Notes under the pieces: model-generated
Seen by the model: only the letters and a program-made list of their open reading frames with translations
What the model was told of the DNA's origin: nothing
Databases searched by the model: none
Made by a program: the position numbers and the translations under genes
NCBI GenBank assembly: GCA_023436685.1
Contig: JAEZIL010000299.1
Coordinates: 1 to 17,752, forward strand
Direction: 5' to 3'
Length of the DNA stretch: 17,752 nucleotides
Origin: Bacteroidota bacterium
GTDB lineage: Bacteria; Bacteroidota; Bacteroidia; Chitinophagales; Chitinophagaceae
Shown here: positions 1 through 7,956 of the stretch, piece after piece
Position numbering within the stretch: position 1 is the first letter of the stretch
How the letters are laid out: every line of letters begins with the position of its first letter

Positions 1-218
1 TCCTCGATATATAGGCCCTCTAAAGTAATACTGTTAAGTATGCCAATTTTTACACGTTCTATGCTAACCTTAGTTTTAAGCTTATCCGCTAATATAATAG
101 TGGCTCTCTTCGCTATAAAGGTTTGTACTGGAGAAAAATTCACCAATATCAATATAAGTACTATAAGCCCTAATAGCCCCAGGCCAATATTCCTTAATAT
201 TTTAAGAAAGCGCTTCAG
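1..218 (-). CDS. TamB/DUF490-like envelope protein, N-terminal fragment
   Basis: The minus strand is open from about position 236 to the left edge. It encodes a basic start (K-R-F-L-K-I-L-R-N), a long hydrophobic segment (GLGLLGLIVLILILV), and then NFSPVQTFIAKRATIILADKLKTKVSIERVKIG in register (seen). This order, a single N-terminal membrane anchor followed by V-Q-x-F-[IL]-[AV]-x-x-A-x-x-x-L-[AS]-x-K-L-x-x-x-V-x-I, is what the start of Bacteroidota TamB/DUF490 or AsmA-like proteins looks like (family knowledge, recalled). Such proteins are long inner-membrane-anchored beta-rich periplasmic proteins linked to outer-membrane assembly or lipid transport. No ATG, GTG or TTG lies between the upstream stop (237-239) and the membrane segment. 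I placed the start at the CTG at 216-218, directly before K-R-F-L-K; ATA at 225-227 is the other option. The 3' end lies outside the window. Family call is probable; start is uncertain. Confidence 0.65.
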   Translation of the reverse strand, partial: MKRFLKILRNIGLGLLGLIVLILILVNFSPVQTFIAKRATIILADKLKTKVSIERVKIGILNSITLEGLYIE

Positions 219-249
219 AAATGTTATTTGATTGTTTCAGAATATCTTA

Positions 250-278
250 CAAAAATAGTTCCCCCCGCTTACATCCAA
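250..278 (-). promoter_or_regulatory. Bacteroidota-type promoter for the TamB-like gene
   Basis: On the minus strand TATTTTTG (250-257) is a perfect match to the Bacteroidota -7 element TAnnTTTG. A TTG (276-278) lies 18 bases upstream, within the usual spacing for the -33 element. The predicted transcript would start roughly at 243-245, about 25 bases before the CTG chosen as start. Motif match only; no other evidence. Confidence 0.55.
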
Positions 279-398
279 TAAAAGAATTTGTTAATGATTA
301 AGTTATTCCGTTATTGTTGAGTAAGCAATTGAGCACTAAAATGCTGAAAAAACTGCTTAATTTGTCGGCTCAACGATTAAATACTAAAATAGAACAAC

Positions 399-2522
399 AT
401 GAAATATTCAGTGTTGAGCACCTCATTTTTATTGTTAAGTATGACAGTTGCTGCGCAAAAACCAGGGGCATTTTCAGATAAATATCCTGTTACCAAAACA
501 GTTGACCAAACCGACGAAATGTTCGGAACAAAGGTGCCTGATCCATACAGGTGGTTAGAAGATGATATGGCCGATGATACTAAAGACTGGGTAAAACGAG
601 AGAATGTAGTTACCAATGCTTATCTCGGTAAAATACCTTTTCGCAATGCAATAAAGAATCGTATAACCGAATTATGGAATTATGAAAAGTACTCTGCCCC
701 ATTTAAGGAAGGCGGTTATACATACTTCTTTAAAAATGACGGTTTGCAAAATCAAAGTGTGCTATATCGCCAGCAAGGCAATGGTACGCCTGAAGTATTT
801 CTTGATCCGAATAAGTTTTCAGTAGATGGAACTACCTCGCTGGCGGGAATAGACTTCAGTAAAGACGGATCTGTTTGTGCGTTCCAGATATCTGAAGGTG
901 GCTCTGATTGGCGTAAGGTAATTGTTATGGATGCTAAATCTAAAACAGCATTGAGCGATACACTGGTAGATGTTAAATTCAGTGGTTTGGCTTGGTATGG
1001 CACCGAAGGGTTTTACTACAGCAGTTATGATAAGCCTAAAGAAGGTAGCCAACTATCAGGGAAAACCCAGTTTCACAAGTTATATTATCATAAATTAGGT
1101 ACTCCTCAGTCGGCCGATAAACTTGTTTTTGGTGGAGACCAAACACCTCGCCGGTATATTGGTGCAGGTGTTACCGAAGATCAGAAGTATCTGATCATTT
1201 CTGCAGCCAATGCAACTTATGGTAACGAGCTTTACATCAAAGATCTTAGCCGTCCTGGTGCTGATATTGTCCCCATTGTAACGGGCTTCGATAACGAGCA
1301 GGAGATAGTATATAACGAAGGTGACAAATTATTTATAGTAACTAACCAAGGTGCGCCTAACAGAAAGGTGGTAACTGTTAGCGCAACGGATCCTAAACTG
1401 GCTAACTGGAAAGATATTATTGGTGAAACCCAATTTCCGCTAACACTCACAACCTGCGGAGGTAAGCTTTACGCACAATATTTGGAAAATGCGGTATCGA
1501 AAGTTTACCAGTACGGCACCGATGGTAATAAAGAACGTGAAATAGTTTTGCCTGGGTTGGGTACGGCATCCGGCTTCAGTGGTAAGCGAGAGGAGAAAGA
1601 ATTATACTACACGTTCACTTCATATGTATATCCTTCCACCATCTTTAAATATGAAATTAGTTCAGGCAAATCGGAAGTGTATAAAAAAGCAGGTGTAAAG
1701 TTTGACCCTACCCAATATGAAAGTAAGCAGGTATTTTATAACAGCAACGATGGCACAAGGGTACCTATGATAATAACATATAAAAAGGGTATTAGCCTGA
1801 ACGGTAAAAATGCCACATTGTTATATGGTTATGGTGGGTTCAATGTAAGTGTTACACCTACATTTAGTGTTAGCAACCTTACTTTTATGGAGAATGGCGG
1901 TGTTTTTGCTGTTGCTAATATTCGTGGTGGTGGCGAATTTGGCGACGAATGGCACAATAAAGGCACTAAGTTGCAAAAGCAAAATGTGTTCAATGATTTT
2001 ATTGCAGCTGCAGAATTTTTAATTAAGGAGAAGTATACATCTAAAGAATATCTGGCTATTTCAGGTGGTTCAAATGGAGGGTTGCTCGTAGGTGCTTGTA
2101 TGACTCAGCGCCCCGAACTTTTCCGCGTTTGTTTTCCTGCTGTTGGTGTTTTAGATATGTTGCGTTACCATAAATTTACCGCTGGTGCCGGTTGGTCTTA
2201 CGATTATGGAACTGCAGACGACAGCAAGGAGATGTTTGAATATCTTTACAAATATTCGCCTGTGCATAATGTGAAAAAGGGAACCTGTTACCCTGCAACT
2301 ATGGTTACCACCGGCGATCATGATGACAGGGTAGTACCGGCTCACTCCTTTAAGTTTGCTGCGGCATTGCAAGCTGCCCAGGCGTGTGCCAACCCTGTAC
2401 TAATACGCATAGAAACTAAAGCTGGCCATGGTGCAGGCAAGCCAACCACTATGATAATAGAGGAGCAGGCCGATAAGTGGGCGTTTATGCTATATAATAT
2501 GGGGCTTACTTACAAGCAATAA
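399..2522 (+). CDS. Secreted prolyl oligopeptidase, S9A family
   Basis: A 707-residue serine peptidase that cleaves after proline in short peptides. It begins with a Sec signal peptide (MKYSVLSTSFLLLSMTVAAQ), so it should act in the periplasm or outside. The N-terminal half (about 25-430) fits the seven-bladed beta-propeller of the family, starting with the typical DPYRWLED motif near residue 48. The C-terminal half is the alpha/beta-hydrolase. The catalytic triad is visible: Ser558 in SGGSNGGLLVG, Asp642 in GDHDDRVVP, and His677 in AGHGAG, almost collinear with porcine POP (Ser554, Asp641, His680). Arg644 matches the substrate-binding Arg. Length is normal (about 700), with no breaks. The start is fixed by the signal peptide. 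It stands alone: the upstream gene is divergent and a terminator follows at once. I found no convincing TAnnTTTG element close upstream. Several S9A paralogs are usual in these genomes, so the exact substrate cannot be told. Confidence 0.95.
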   Translation: MKYSVLSTSFLLLSMTVAAQKPGAFSDKYPVTKTVDQTDEMFGTKVPDPYRWLEDDMADDTKDWVKRENVVTNAYLGKIPFRNAIKNRITELWNYEKYSAPFKEGGYTYFFKNDGLQNQSVLYRQQGNGTPEVFLDPNKFSVDGTTSLAGIDFSKDGSVCAFQISEGGSDWRKVIVMDAKSKTALSDTLVDVKFSGLAWYGTEGFYYSSYDKPKEGSQLSGKTQFHKLYYHKLGTPQSADKLVFGGDQTPRRYIGAGVTEDQKYLIISAANATYGNELYIKDLSRPGADIVPIVTGFDNEQEIVYNEGDKLFIVTNQGAPNRKVVTVSATDPKLANWKDIIGETQFPLTLTTCGGKLYAQYLENAVSKVYQYGTDGNKEREIVLPGLGTASGFSGKREEKELYYTFTSYVYPSTIFKYEISSGKSEVYKKAGVKFDPTQYESKQVFYNSNDGTRVPMIITYKKGISLNGKNATLLYGYGGFNVSVTPTFSVSNLTFMENGGVFAVANIRGGGEFGDEWHNKGTKLQKQNVFNDFIAAAEFLIKEKYTSKEYLAISGGSNGGLLVGACMTQRPELFRVCFPAVGVLDMLRYHKFTAGAGWSYDYGTADDSKEMFEYLYKYSPVHNVKKGTCYPATMVTTGDHDDRVVPAHSFKFAAALQAAQACANPVLIRIETKAGHGAGKPTTMIIEEQADKWAFMLYNMGLTYKQ

Positions 2523-2533
2523 CTTCATAGTAA

Positions 2534-2564
2534 AACGGGTGGCTATGCCACCCGTTATTTTTTT
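2534..2564. terminator. Bidirectional rho-independent terminator, POP / AsmA-like gene
   Basis: A perfect 10-bp stem, AACGGGTGGC (2534-2543) and GCCACCCGTT (2547-2556) with loop TAT, is followed on the plus strand by ATTTTTTT. It ends the oligopeptidase transcript. Read on the minus strand the same hairpin is followed by only TTTTA, and the TAA stop of the minus-strand gene (2555-2557) sits in the base of the stem. Confidence 0.85.
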
Positions 2565-4402
2565 CCACCTTTTAGCTCTTTTTCATTCTCTTTATTCTCT
2601 TGTTTTTCTTTTTCTCTTGCTTGTTTCTCTTTTCTGTCTTTCTTGCCAAATATTCGCTGTAGTAACGTTTTCTTTTTTTCAGGGCCTGTTGCTTTCTTTT
2701 CGGCTATTGCATCTGCAATATTGTTGCTTTTTAGAGCGGTTTTTATGGATGCTTCGAAAAGGCATTTCCATATTAAATTGAAAAACGACGCATATTCATT
2801 GCGCTTTTGATAAGAAATGCCCACTCTAACGCCTTGTCCGGGCATAGGGTTATGATCGTGTATCAGCAACGCATCTGATAGGAGCGATATAACGTTTTTT
2901 TCTTTTGTGGTATCGCCCCCTTTTGCATCAAGCAGGGTTACCTTCAAGTCTTTGTACAGCATTGTTATTTCTGCTCTGCCTTCGTTTTCATTCCCTTTAA
3001 TACGAAAACTGATTTTGCTGATCTCCACACTGTCAATGCTGATGTTTGCCAATGCTTTAGCAATATTGTCCAGTTGTTTTGCATCCAGGTTGCGATGTGT
3101 TCCTGTTACTTCAAATGCCCCGCCCTTATCGGTCAAATTAAAATCGAAAACTGCAGCCATATCGCTCTTGTTCATGAATTTTCCTTTCAGGTCTACAATG
3201 CAGTGGTTGCCATAGCGTTGTAAAAAAGCACCTATATTGGTTGCGTTTTTCACTGTGCCACGCATTTGTTCTATATGAAACGAACCGGGTAACCTTGTTA
3301 CATCGCTTACTTCGGTATATTTAAGATGGCCAGAACTTAAATGCAAAGTGCCTATGTAAAGAGGTAGCTTCAATTTTTGTATTAGCTGGTTTGGGTAGTT
3401 ACCCATTTTGCTGTTGGGATCAGGAGGAGGCATGCGGCTGTGGTATATTTCTACCGAGGGATTATTCAATTTACCACTCTCCACAACTATTCCTTGCCTG
3501 TCAACTAGCGCTCCAATATCTATGTTATTCAGGTCAAGCGAAGGGAAGTGAACATCATAAATATCTTTCTGATATCCTATTCGTTTATGAAATTCATCTT
3601 TCGACAATGCAGTGCGTATCCGTACATTTTTTATGCTGGCAGATTTATTTTTGCTCGATATTGATACTGGGCCGGTACTCATGTCGTATATACCATCCTT
3701 GCTTTTAAACCATATTGTATCCACTTTCACGCTTACTGATTCGGAATATAGCAGGTTTCCTTTACGTTCAGGAACTTGAGGGTCATACACCCTGTTGTGC
3801 ACATCAGTTCTACCTCCTTTTATCATATACCGTGCAATAGCTGTGTCGCGTTTATCAATAAACGTAAAGTTTTGGTCAATTAAAGCTATGTGCGCGATGG
3901 AAATCTTTTCTATAGCCTGTTTTTTCTCTTTTTTAGTCGTATCGGCAAGGCTATCTACATTAGCTGTAACAATAGTAAGGTCAGGTTCTTTTATTACCAG
4001 TTCCCCGCACTGTATTTCTTTATCTGCTATGATTTGTTCCCAGTTAATCCCGGTTACATTTATTTCTTTCACGTCAAGCAGAAATGTAGTTCCCATCCCT
4101 GCCTGGTTTATTCTTTCACGTCCCGCCTTAGTCGTATCCGGCCACAACCGTGCATTCTTTAAGGTTACAGTTCTCGTGAAAAGGCTGATATTTATATCAT
4201 CTACCGATACATTGTATACACTATCAGTAGCCCTGGCTACCCATATGGGTAGTTTTTTCTTAATCAATTGCTCATAGTTAGCAGCATAATACCAGGCCAC
4301 GCCTACTACTGCCAGCACTAAAACCCCAACTGATATAAGTATGATACGTAATGCTTTGTGTTTCTTTTGGGCAGACATATATGTAAAAGGTTTAAAATCC
4401 AT
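2555..4402 (-). CDS. AsmA-like (DUF748-type) membrane-anchored periplasmic protein
   Basis: 615 residues. A short basic N-terminus is followed by one membrane segment (about 19-44, RIILISVGVLVLAVVGVAWYY) and then a long beta-rich region with repeated D-x-[IV]-x-[IV]-x-x-[IL] strands such as VDDINISLFTRTVTLKNARL and ISIDSVEISKISFRIKGNE (seen). That layout matches the AsmA/DUF748 group of periplasmic proteins tied to outer-membrane homeostasis or lipid transport (family inference; no catalytic motif). The last 50 or so residues are an odd Lys/Glu-rich tail beginning near EKKATGPEKKK. The upstream Met (4402) adds eight residues to an equally plausible Met at 4378 (MSAQKKHK); I cannot decide between them. 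It is divergent from aspS, with 52-76 bases between starts, and converges on the oligopeptidase gene, sharing its terminator. Confidence 0.6.
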   Translation of the reverse strand: MDFKPFTYMSAQKKHKALRIILISVGVLVLAVVGVAWYYAANYEQLIKKKLPIWVARATDSVYNVSVDDINISLFTRTVTLKNARLWPDTTKAGRERINQAGMGTTFLLDVKEINVTGINWEQIIADKEIQCGELVIKEPDLTIVTANVDSLADTTKKEKKQAIEKISIAHIALIDQNFTFIDKRDTAIARYMIKGGRTDVHNRVYDPQVPERKGNLLYSESVSVKVDTIWFKSKDGIYDMSTGPVSISSKNKSASIKNVRIRTALSKDEFHKRIGYQKDIYDVHFPSLDLNNIDIGALVDRQGIVVESGKLNNPSVEIYHSRMPPPDPNSKMGNYPNQLIQKLKLPLYIGTLHLSSGHLKYTEVSDVTRLPGSFHIEQMRGTVKNATNIGAFLQRYGNHCIVDLKGKFMNKSDMAAVFDFNLTDKGGAFEVTGTHRNLDAKQLDNIAKALANISIDSVEISKISFRIKGNENEGRAEITMLYKDLKVTLLDAKGGDTTKEKNVISLLSDALLIHDHNPMPGQGVRVGISYQKRNEYASFFNLIWKCLFEASIKTALKSNNIADAIAEKKATGPEKKKTLLQRIFGKKDRKEKQAREKEKQENKENEKELKGGKK

Positions 4403-4454
4403 GCCAATCAGTTAAATCACATTATCTTGCAGCCGTTTTCTAAAGCTTTTTTAT

Positions 4455-6224
4455 ATGTATCGTACACATACTTGTGGCGAGCTGCGCATGCAGCATGTGG
4501 GCAACAAGGTTACACTGGCTGGCTGGGTTCAAACCATTCGCAAATTCGGTAGCATTACATTTGTCGACTTGCGCGACAGATATGGTATAACCCAGCTATT
4601 TTTCAATGAATCTTTGAACGCACGCCTCGATGCTACCCCCCTTGGTCGTGAATATGTGATACAGGTGCAGGGTAAGGTAATTGAACGCAGTAATAAGAAT
4701 ACTAAAATATCAACAGGTGAAATTGAGATTGAAGTAGCTGATTTCGCTATTATGAATATTGCTGCAGTACCGCCGTTTACTATCGAAGAAGATACGGATG
4801 GAGGCGACGAGCTGCGCATGAAATACCGCTACCTTGATCTGCGTCGCCCTACATTGCGCCGAAACCTGGAGTTGCGCTACAAAGTGAACCGTGCAGTACG
4901 CAATTATCTGGATACGCAGGGCTTTTGGGATATTGAGACACCATTTCTTATTAAATCAACACCCGAAGGTGCGCGCGATTTTGTAGTTCCGTCGCGCATG
5001 AACGAAGGACAGTTTTACGCGCTTCCACAAAGCCCCCAAACCTTCAAGCAGTTGCTAATGGTAAGTGGCTACGACCGCTATTACCAGGTAGTTAAATGCT
5101 TCCGTGATGAGGATCTTCGCGCTGACCGCCAGCCGGAGTTTACGCAAATAGACTGCGAAATGTCCTTTGTAGAGCAGGAAGACATCCTGCAAACATTCGA
5201 AGGCCTGTTCAAGCATGTATTCAGCGATATTAAAGGTGTTACAATGATGGAAGCATTCCCGCGAATGACATGGGATGATGCTATGTGGAACTACGGTAAC
5301 GATAAGCCGGACATACGGTTCGAAATGAAATTGCAAAACCTGAAAGCAGAGGGCAAAGTATATACAGAGGTATTAAACCAGGTTGACTTTAAAGTATTTG
5401 CAGAGGCCGAAACCATCCTGGCTATAACTGTGCCCGGTGCATCTGAATATACCCGCAAGCAGCTGGATGAGCTAACGGAATGGGTAAAGCGCCCGCAAAT
5501 AGGCATGACAGGTATAGTGAATGTAAAATGCAATGCTGATGGTACGTATAAAAGTAGTGTAGATAAATTCTTCAACGAAGCTCAATTGAAAGAGCTTGGA
5601 GCTTTTTCTGGTGCTAAAGCCGGCGACCTCATATTAATACTAGCTGGTAAAGAAAGCCGCACGCGTAAAGCTGCAAGCGAATTGCGCCTGGAAATGGGGC
5701 AGCGCCTCGGTCTGCGCAATCCTGATGAATATAAGCCGCTATGGGTAATAGACTTTCCACTGTTTGAATATGATGAAGAGAACAATAGCTGGGCTGCACG
5801 CCATCATCCTTTTACCTCTCCCAAGCCCGACCAGCTGGATCTTTTGGGTAACCCGGAAAAGTATGGTGAGATAAAAGCAAATGCTTACGATATTGTTTTG
5901 AACGGTACCGAAATAGGCGGTGGCTCTATCCGCATATTCCAGCGCGATCTTCAGGAGAAAATGTTTGCTGCATTAGGGTTGGATAAAGAAGAAGCTCAGG
6001 AAAAATTCGGATTTCTTCTCGGGGCTTTCGAATATGGGGCACCACCTCATGGAGGCATTGCTTTTGGCTTCGATCGCCTATGTGCATTGTTAGGTGGTCA
6101 GGAAACTATCCGCGATTTTATTGCCTTCCCTAAAAACAATGCAGGGAGGGATGTAATGCTCGATGCGCCGGCAGCAATTGATGACAAACAGCTCAATGAA
6201 CTAAAACTAAAGCTTCAGGGCTAG
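4455..6224 (+). CDS. aspS: Aspartate--tRNA ligase
   Basis: A 589-residue class IIb aminoacyl-tRNA synthetase that charges tRNA-Asp in the cytoplasm. Domains in order: N-terminal OB-fold anticodon-binding domain (about 1-110, beginning [11 protein letters not shown] and [24 protein letters not shown] in register), class II catalytic core, the bacterial GAD insertion (about 285-420), and the C-terminal part of the core. Motif 2 is [18 protein letters not shown] with Arg217, at the same number as in the E. coli enzyme. Motif 3 is [11 protein letters not shown] with Arg541. Length is normal for the bacterial type. The start is fixed by the conserved [11 protein letters not shown] weak element TATCTTG (4423-4429), one T short of TAnnTTTG, lies 25 bases upstream. 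No terminator follows; the next gene seems to have its own promoter. Whether the enzyme is discriminating cannot be settled without knowing if gatCAB is present. Confidence 0.98.
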   Translation: MYRTHTCGELRMQHVGNKVTLAGWVQTIRKFGSITFVDLRDRYGITQLFFNESLNARLDATPLGREYVIQVQGKVIERSNKNTKISTGEIEIEVADFAIMNIAAVPPFTIEEDTDGGDELRMKYRYLDLRRPTLRRNLELRYKVNRAVRNYLDTQGFWDIETPFLIKSTPEGARDFVVPSRMNEGQFYALPQSPQTFKQLLMVSGYDRYYQVVKCFRDEDLRADRQPEFTQIDCEMSFVEQEDILQTFEGLFKHVFSDIKGVTMMEAFPRMTWDDAMWNYGNDKPDIRFEMKLQNLKAEGKVYTEVLNQVDFKVFAEAETILAITVPGASEYTRKQLDELTEWVKRPQIGMTGIVNVKCNADGTYKSSVDKFFNEAQLKELGAFSGAKAGDLILILAGKESRTRKAASELRLEMGQRLGLRNPDEYKPLWVIDFPLFEYDEENNSWAARHHPFTSPKPDQLDLLGNPEKYGEIKANAYDIVLNGTEIGGGSIRIFQRDLQEKMFAALGLDKEEAQEKFGFLLGAFEYGAPPHGGIAFGFDRLCALLGGQETIRDFIAFPKNNAGRDVMLDAPAAIDDKQLNELKLKLQG

Positions 6225-6257
6225 AAAATATGATTTTCAAAAACCTCGAAAGGTATT

Positions 6258-6286
6258 TTGAAATATTAATCTGTGTGTTATCTTTA
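6258..6286 (+). promoter_or_regulatory. Promoter of the interrupted lipoprotein gene
   Basis: TTG (6258-6260), an 18-base spacer, then TATCTTTA (6279-6286), which differs from TAnnTTTG only at the last base. The ATG at 6306 follows after 19 bases, the same short distance seen at purC and lepA. An in-frame GTG at 6273 lies inside this promoter and is not a credible start. Confidence 0.5.
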
Positions 6287-6305
6287 TACCCAGCAATACC
6301 CAAAT

Positions 6306-6869
6306 ATGAAGAAATTTTTGCTTGCAGCCACTTTATTGGCAGGTACCAGCCTCACTATGCTTTCTTGCAATAATGGAGATTATGATGCTGACCCAAGTAC
6401 CAATAACCCGGCATTAAACCCACTGGATCCTAAAAGCGGTGTTACCGTTTATTTGGGTACCATGAAAGCTGCTCTTAATGGCACTTTAACTGAATTTTAT
6501 CCAGCTTACTTTATCAGCCCGATGGAAAACACATTTGCCATTACAGGTGTACGTGGTGGAGATAAGTTTCCGGGTCATACAATCAATATCGGCATAACCA
6601 ATTTCCAGAATATTAAAGAGTTCAATAGCGTATTCTCATATACGTTCAAGGATACTTCTATTACAGATAGTACTGTACTGGTGTGGTATGAACCCTAAGG
6701 TTCGTCGATGGAAGTAGTGATGAATTGTAATGAAAGTGGTAATCTTAGGGGTACATTCCAGGGTACTGTGTATAGAATCAGGCCGGTAGCTAATCCTAAA
6801 GATTCAATAGTTATCAAAAAAGGTGAGTTTTATGTGCCTCAGCGCTTTTTGCCTGAAGAAGGCCAATAA
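6306..6869 (+). pseudogene. Small lipoprotein gene interrupted by one in-frame stop
   Basis: From ATG 6306 the frame encodes a lipoprotein signal (MKKFLLAATLLAGTSLTMLSC, lipid-attachment Cys21) and a beta-rich domain, then meets TAA at 6696-6698 (codon 131) directly after VWYEP. The same frame then stays open for 56 more codons (GSSMEVVMNCNESGNLRGTF onwards) to a second TAA at 6867-6869, followed by a terminator. The downstream part, with its G-x-[FL]-x-G-T-F-x-G-T-V-Y and I-x-x-G-E-F-Y-V-P strands, reads as the natural C-terminus of a DUF6252-like lipoprotein of 187 residues (family by recall, inference). So the gene looks intact except for one nonsense codon. Possibilities are recent inactivation, a base-call error, or readthrough. 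A restart at ATG 6708 would lack a signal peptide. The role is unknown; it would sit in an envelope membrane facing the periplasm or outside. Confidence 0.75.
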
Positions 6870-6891
6870 ATGATTTTAACGACATTATATT

Positions 6892-6916
6892 AGCCGGCTG
6901 CTTAGGCCGGTTTTTT
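6892..6916 (+). terminator. Rho-independent terminator upstream of purC
   Basis: AGCCGGC(T)-GCTTA-(G)GCCGGTT forms a GC-rich stem of about 7-8 bp with wobble pairs, followed by TTTTTT. It lies 23 bases after the second stop of the interrupted lipoprotein gene. This supports the idea that the original gene ended at 6869, not at 6698. Confidence 0.75.
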
Positions 6917-6959
6917 ATTATATATAAGTGCAATTTTTTTATGGTGCAGGCCATTGCCT

Positions 6960-6967
6960 TATCTTTG
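6960..6967 (+). promoter_or_regulatory. -7 promoter element of purC-hutU
   Basis: TATCTTTG is a perfect TAnnTTTG match, 16 bases before the purC ATG at 6984. No TTG lies at the expected -33 position (TTA at 6939-6941). The predicted leader is only about 10 bases. The longer frame from TTG 6954 would be translated from within the promoter, so it is rejected. Confidence 0.55.
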
Positions 6968-6983
6968 CACTTCAAATTTTAGC

Positions 6984-7931
6984 ATGTTACAACTTCCCAA
7001 TCAAACCAACTTTTATAAAGGAAAGGTGCGTGATGTATATAGCATAGGCGATAAATATCTGGTAATGGTAGTGAGCGACAGGATATCTGCTTTCGACGTT
7101 GTGCTGCCACGCACCATACCCTATAAAGGCCAGGTTTTGAACCAAATAGCTGCTTTGTCTTTAGATGCAACAAAAGATATAGTTCCAAACTGGAGAATAA
7201 ATTCACCGCTTCCCAATGTTTCAATAGGATACAGGTGCGAAACCTTCCCTGTTGAAATGGTAATAAGAGGTAACCTAACCGGGCATGCATGGCGCACATA
7301 TAAAAGCGGCAAACGTGAACTGTGTGGTGTGCCGTTGCCGGAAGGCATGAAAGAAAATGATTTTTTCGATCAGCCTATCATTACCCCAACCACCAAAGCA
7401 CATGAGGGGCATGATGAAGATATTTCGCGCGAAGAGATCATCAACAAAGGCCTTGTGTCAGAGAAAGAATACGAGCAACTGGAAAAATACACGCGTGCTT
7501 TATTTGAACGCGGCCGTGAACTGGCTAAAGAACGTGGCTTGATACTAGTTGATACCAAATATGAATTTGGTAAATTAGGAGATACCATCTATTTGATAGA
7601 TGAGATCCACACACCTGATTCTTCACGGTTTTTTTACCTGGAAGGTTTTGAGGAACGCCAGAAGAATGGAGAGCCGCAGAAACAATTGTCTAAGGAATTT
7701 GTTCGTGAATGGCTAATGGAAAATGGGTTTCAGGGCAAGGAAGGGCAGGTGATACCTGAAATGACTAATGAAGTTGTAAATCGTATCTCTGAACGCTACA
7801 TTGAACTTTATGAACAAGTTACAGGCAAAACCTTTGTGAAAGAGGATATGAATGAAGAGGAAACTTTAGCGAAACTAAAAAATGAAATAGAGCATTTGCC
7901 ACCTGTACCTCAGCAAATAGGTACGCTATAA
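6984..7931 (+). CDS. purC: Phosphoribosylaminoimidazole-succinocarboxamide synthase (SAICAR synthetase)
   Basis: 315 residues. It joins aspartate to CAIR with ATP to make SAICAR in de novo purine synthesis. Visible motifs: YKGKVRDVY (residues 11-19, nucleotide-binding strand), [50 protein letters not shown] and [13 protein letters not shown]. The protein is of the longer type (about 300 residues, as in yeast and many Bacteroidota), not the 237-residue E. coli type. The start at ATG 6984 gives the usual short lead-in and follows a perfect -7 element. hutU begins 25 bases after the stop with no terminator between, so the two are probably co-transcribed. No other pur gene is nearby. Confidence 0.97.
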   Translation: MLQLPNQTNFYKGKVRDVYSIGDKYLVMVVSDRISAFDVVLPRTIPYKGQVLNQIAALSLDATKDIVPNWRINSPLPNVSIGYRCETFPVEMVIRGNLTGHAWRTYKSGKRELCGVPLPEGMKENDFFDQPIITPTTKAHEGHDEDISREEIINKGLVSEKEYEQLEKYTRALFERGRELAKERGLILVDTKYEFGKLGDTIYLIDEIHTPDSSRFFYLEGFEERQKNGEPQKQLSKEFVREWLMENGFQGKEGQVIPEMTNEVVNRISERYIELYEQVTGKTFVKEDMNEEETLAKLKNEIEHLPPVPQQIGTL

Positions 7932-7956
7932 TTGCTAACATTTAATACTGAAAAAA

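Noticed and set aside
40..231. 63-residue plus-strand frame at the left edge
   Set aside because: It is antisense to the minus-strand frame whose product matches the N-terminus of a TamB-like protein, with membrane anchor and promoter.
357..364. TTAATTTG as a promoter for the oligopeptidase gene
   Set aside because: One mismatch in the conserved TA, no TTG at suitable spacing, and 34 bases to the ATG, unlike the other promoters in the window.
3795..4277. 160-residue plus-strand frame
   Set aside because: It lies wholly antisense within the AsmA-like gene, has no recognisable features or promoter, and mirrors the hydrophobic bias of an opposite-strand frame.
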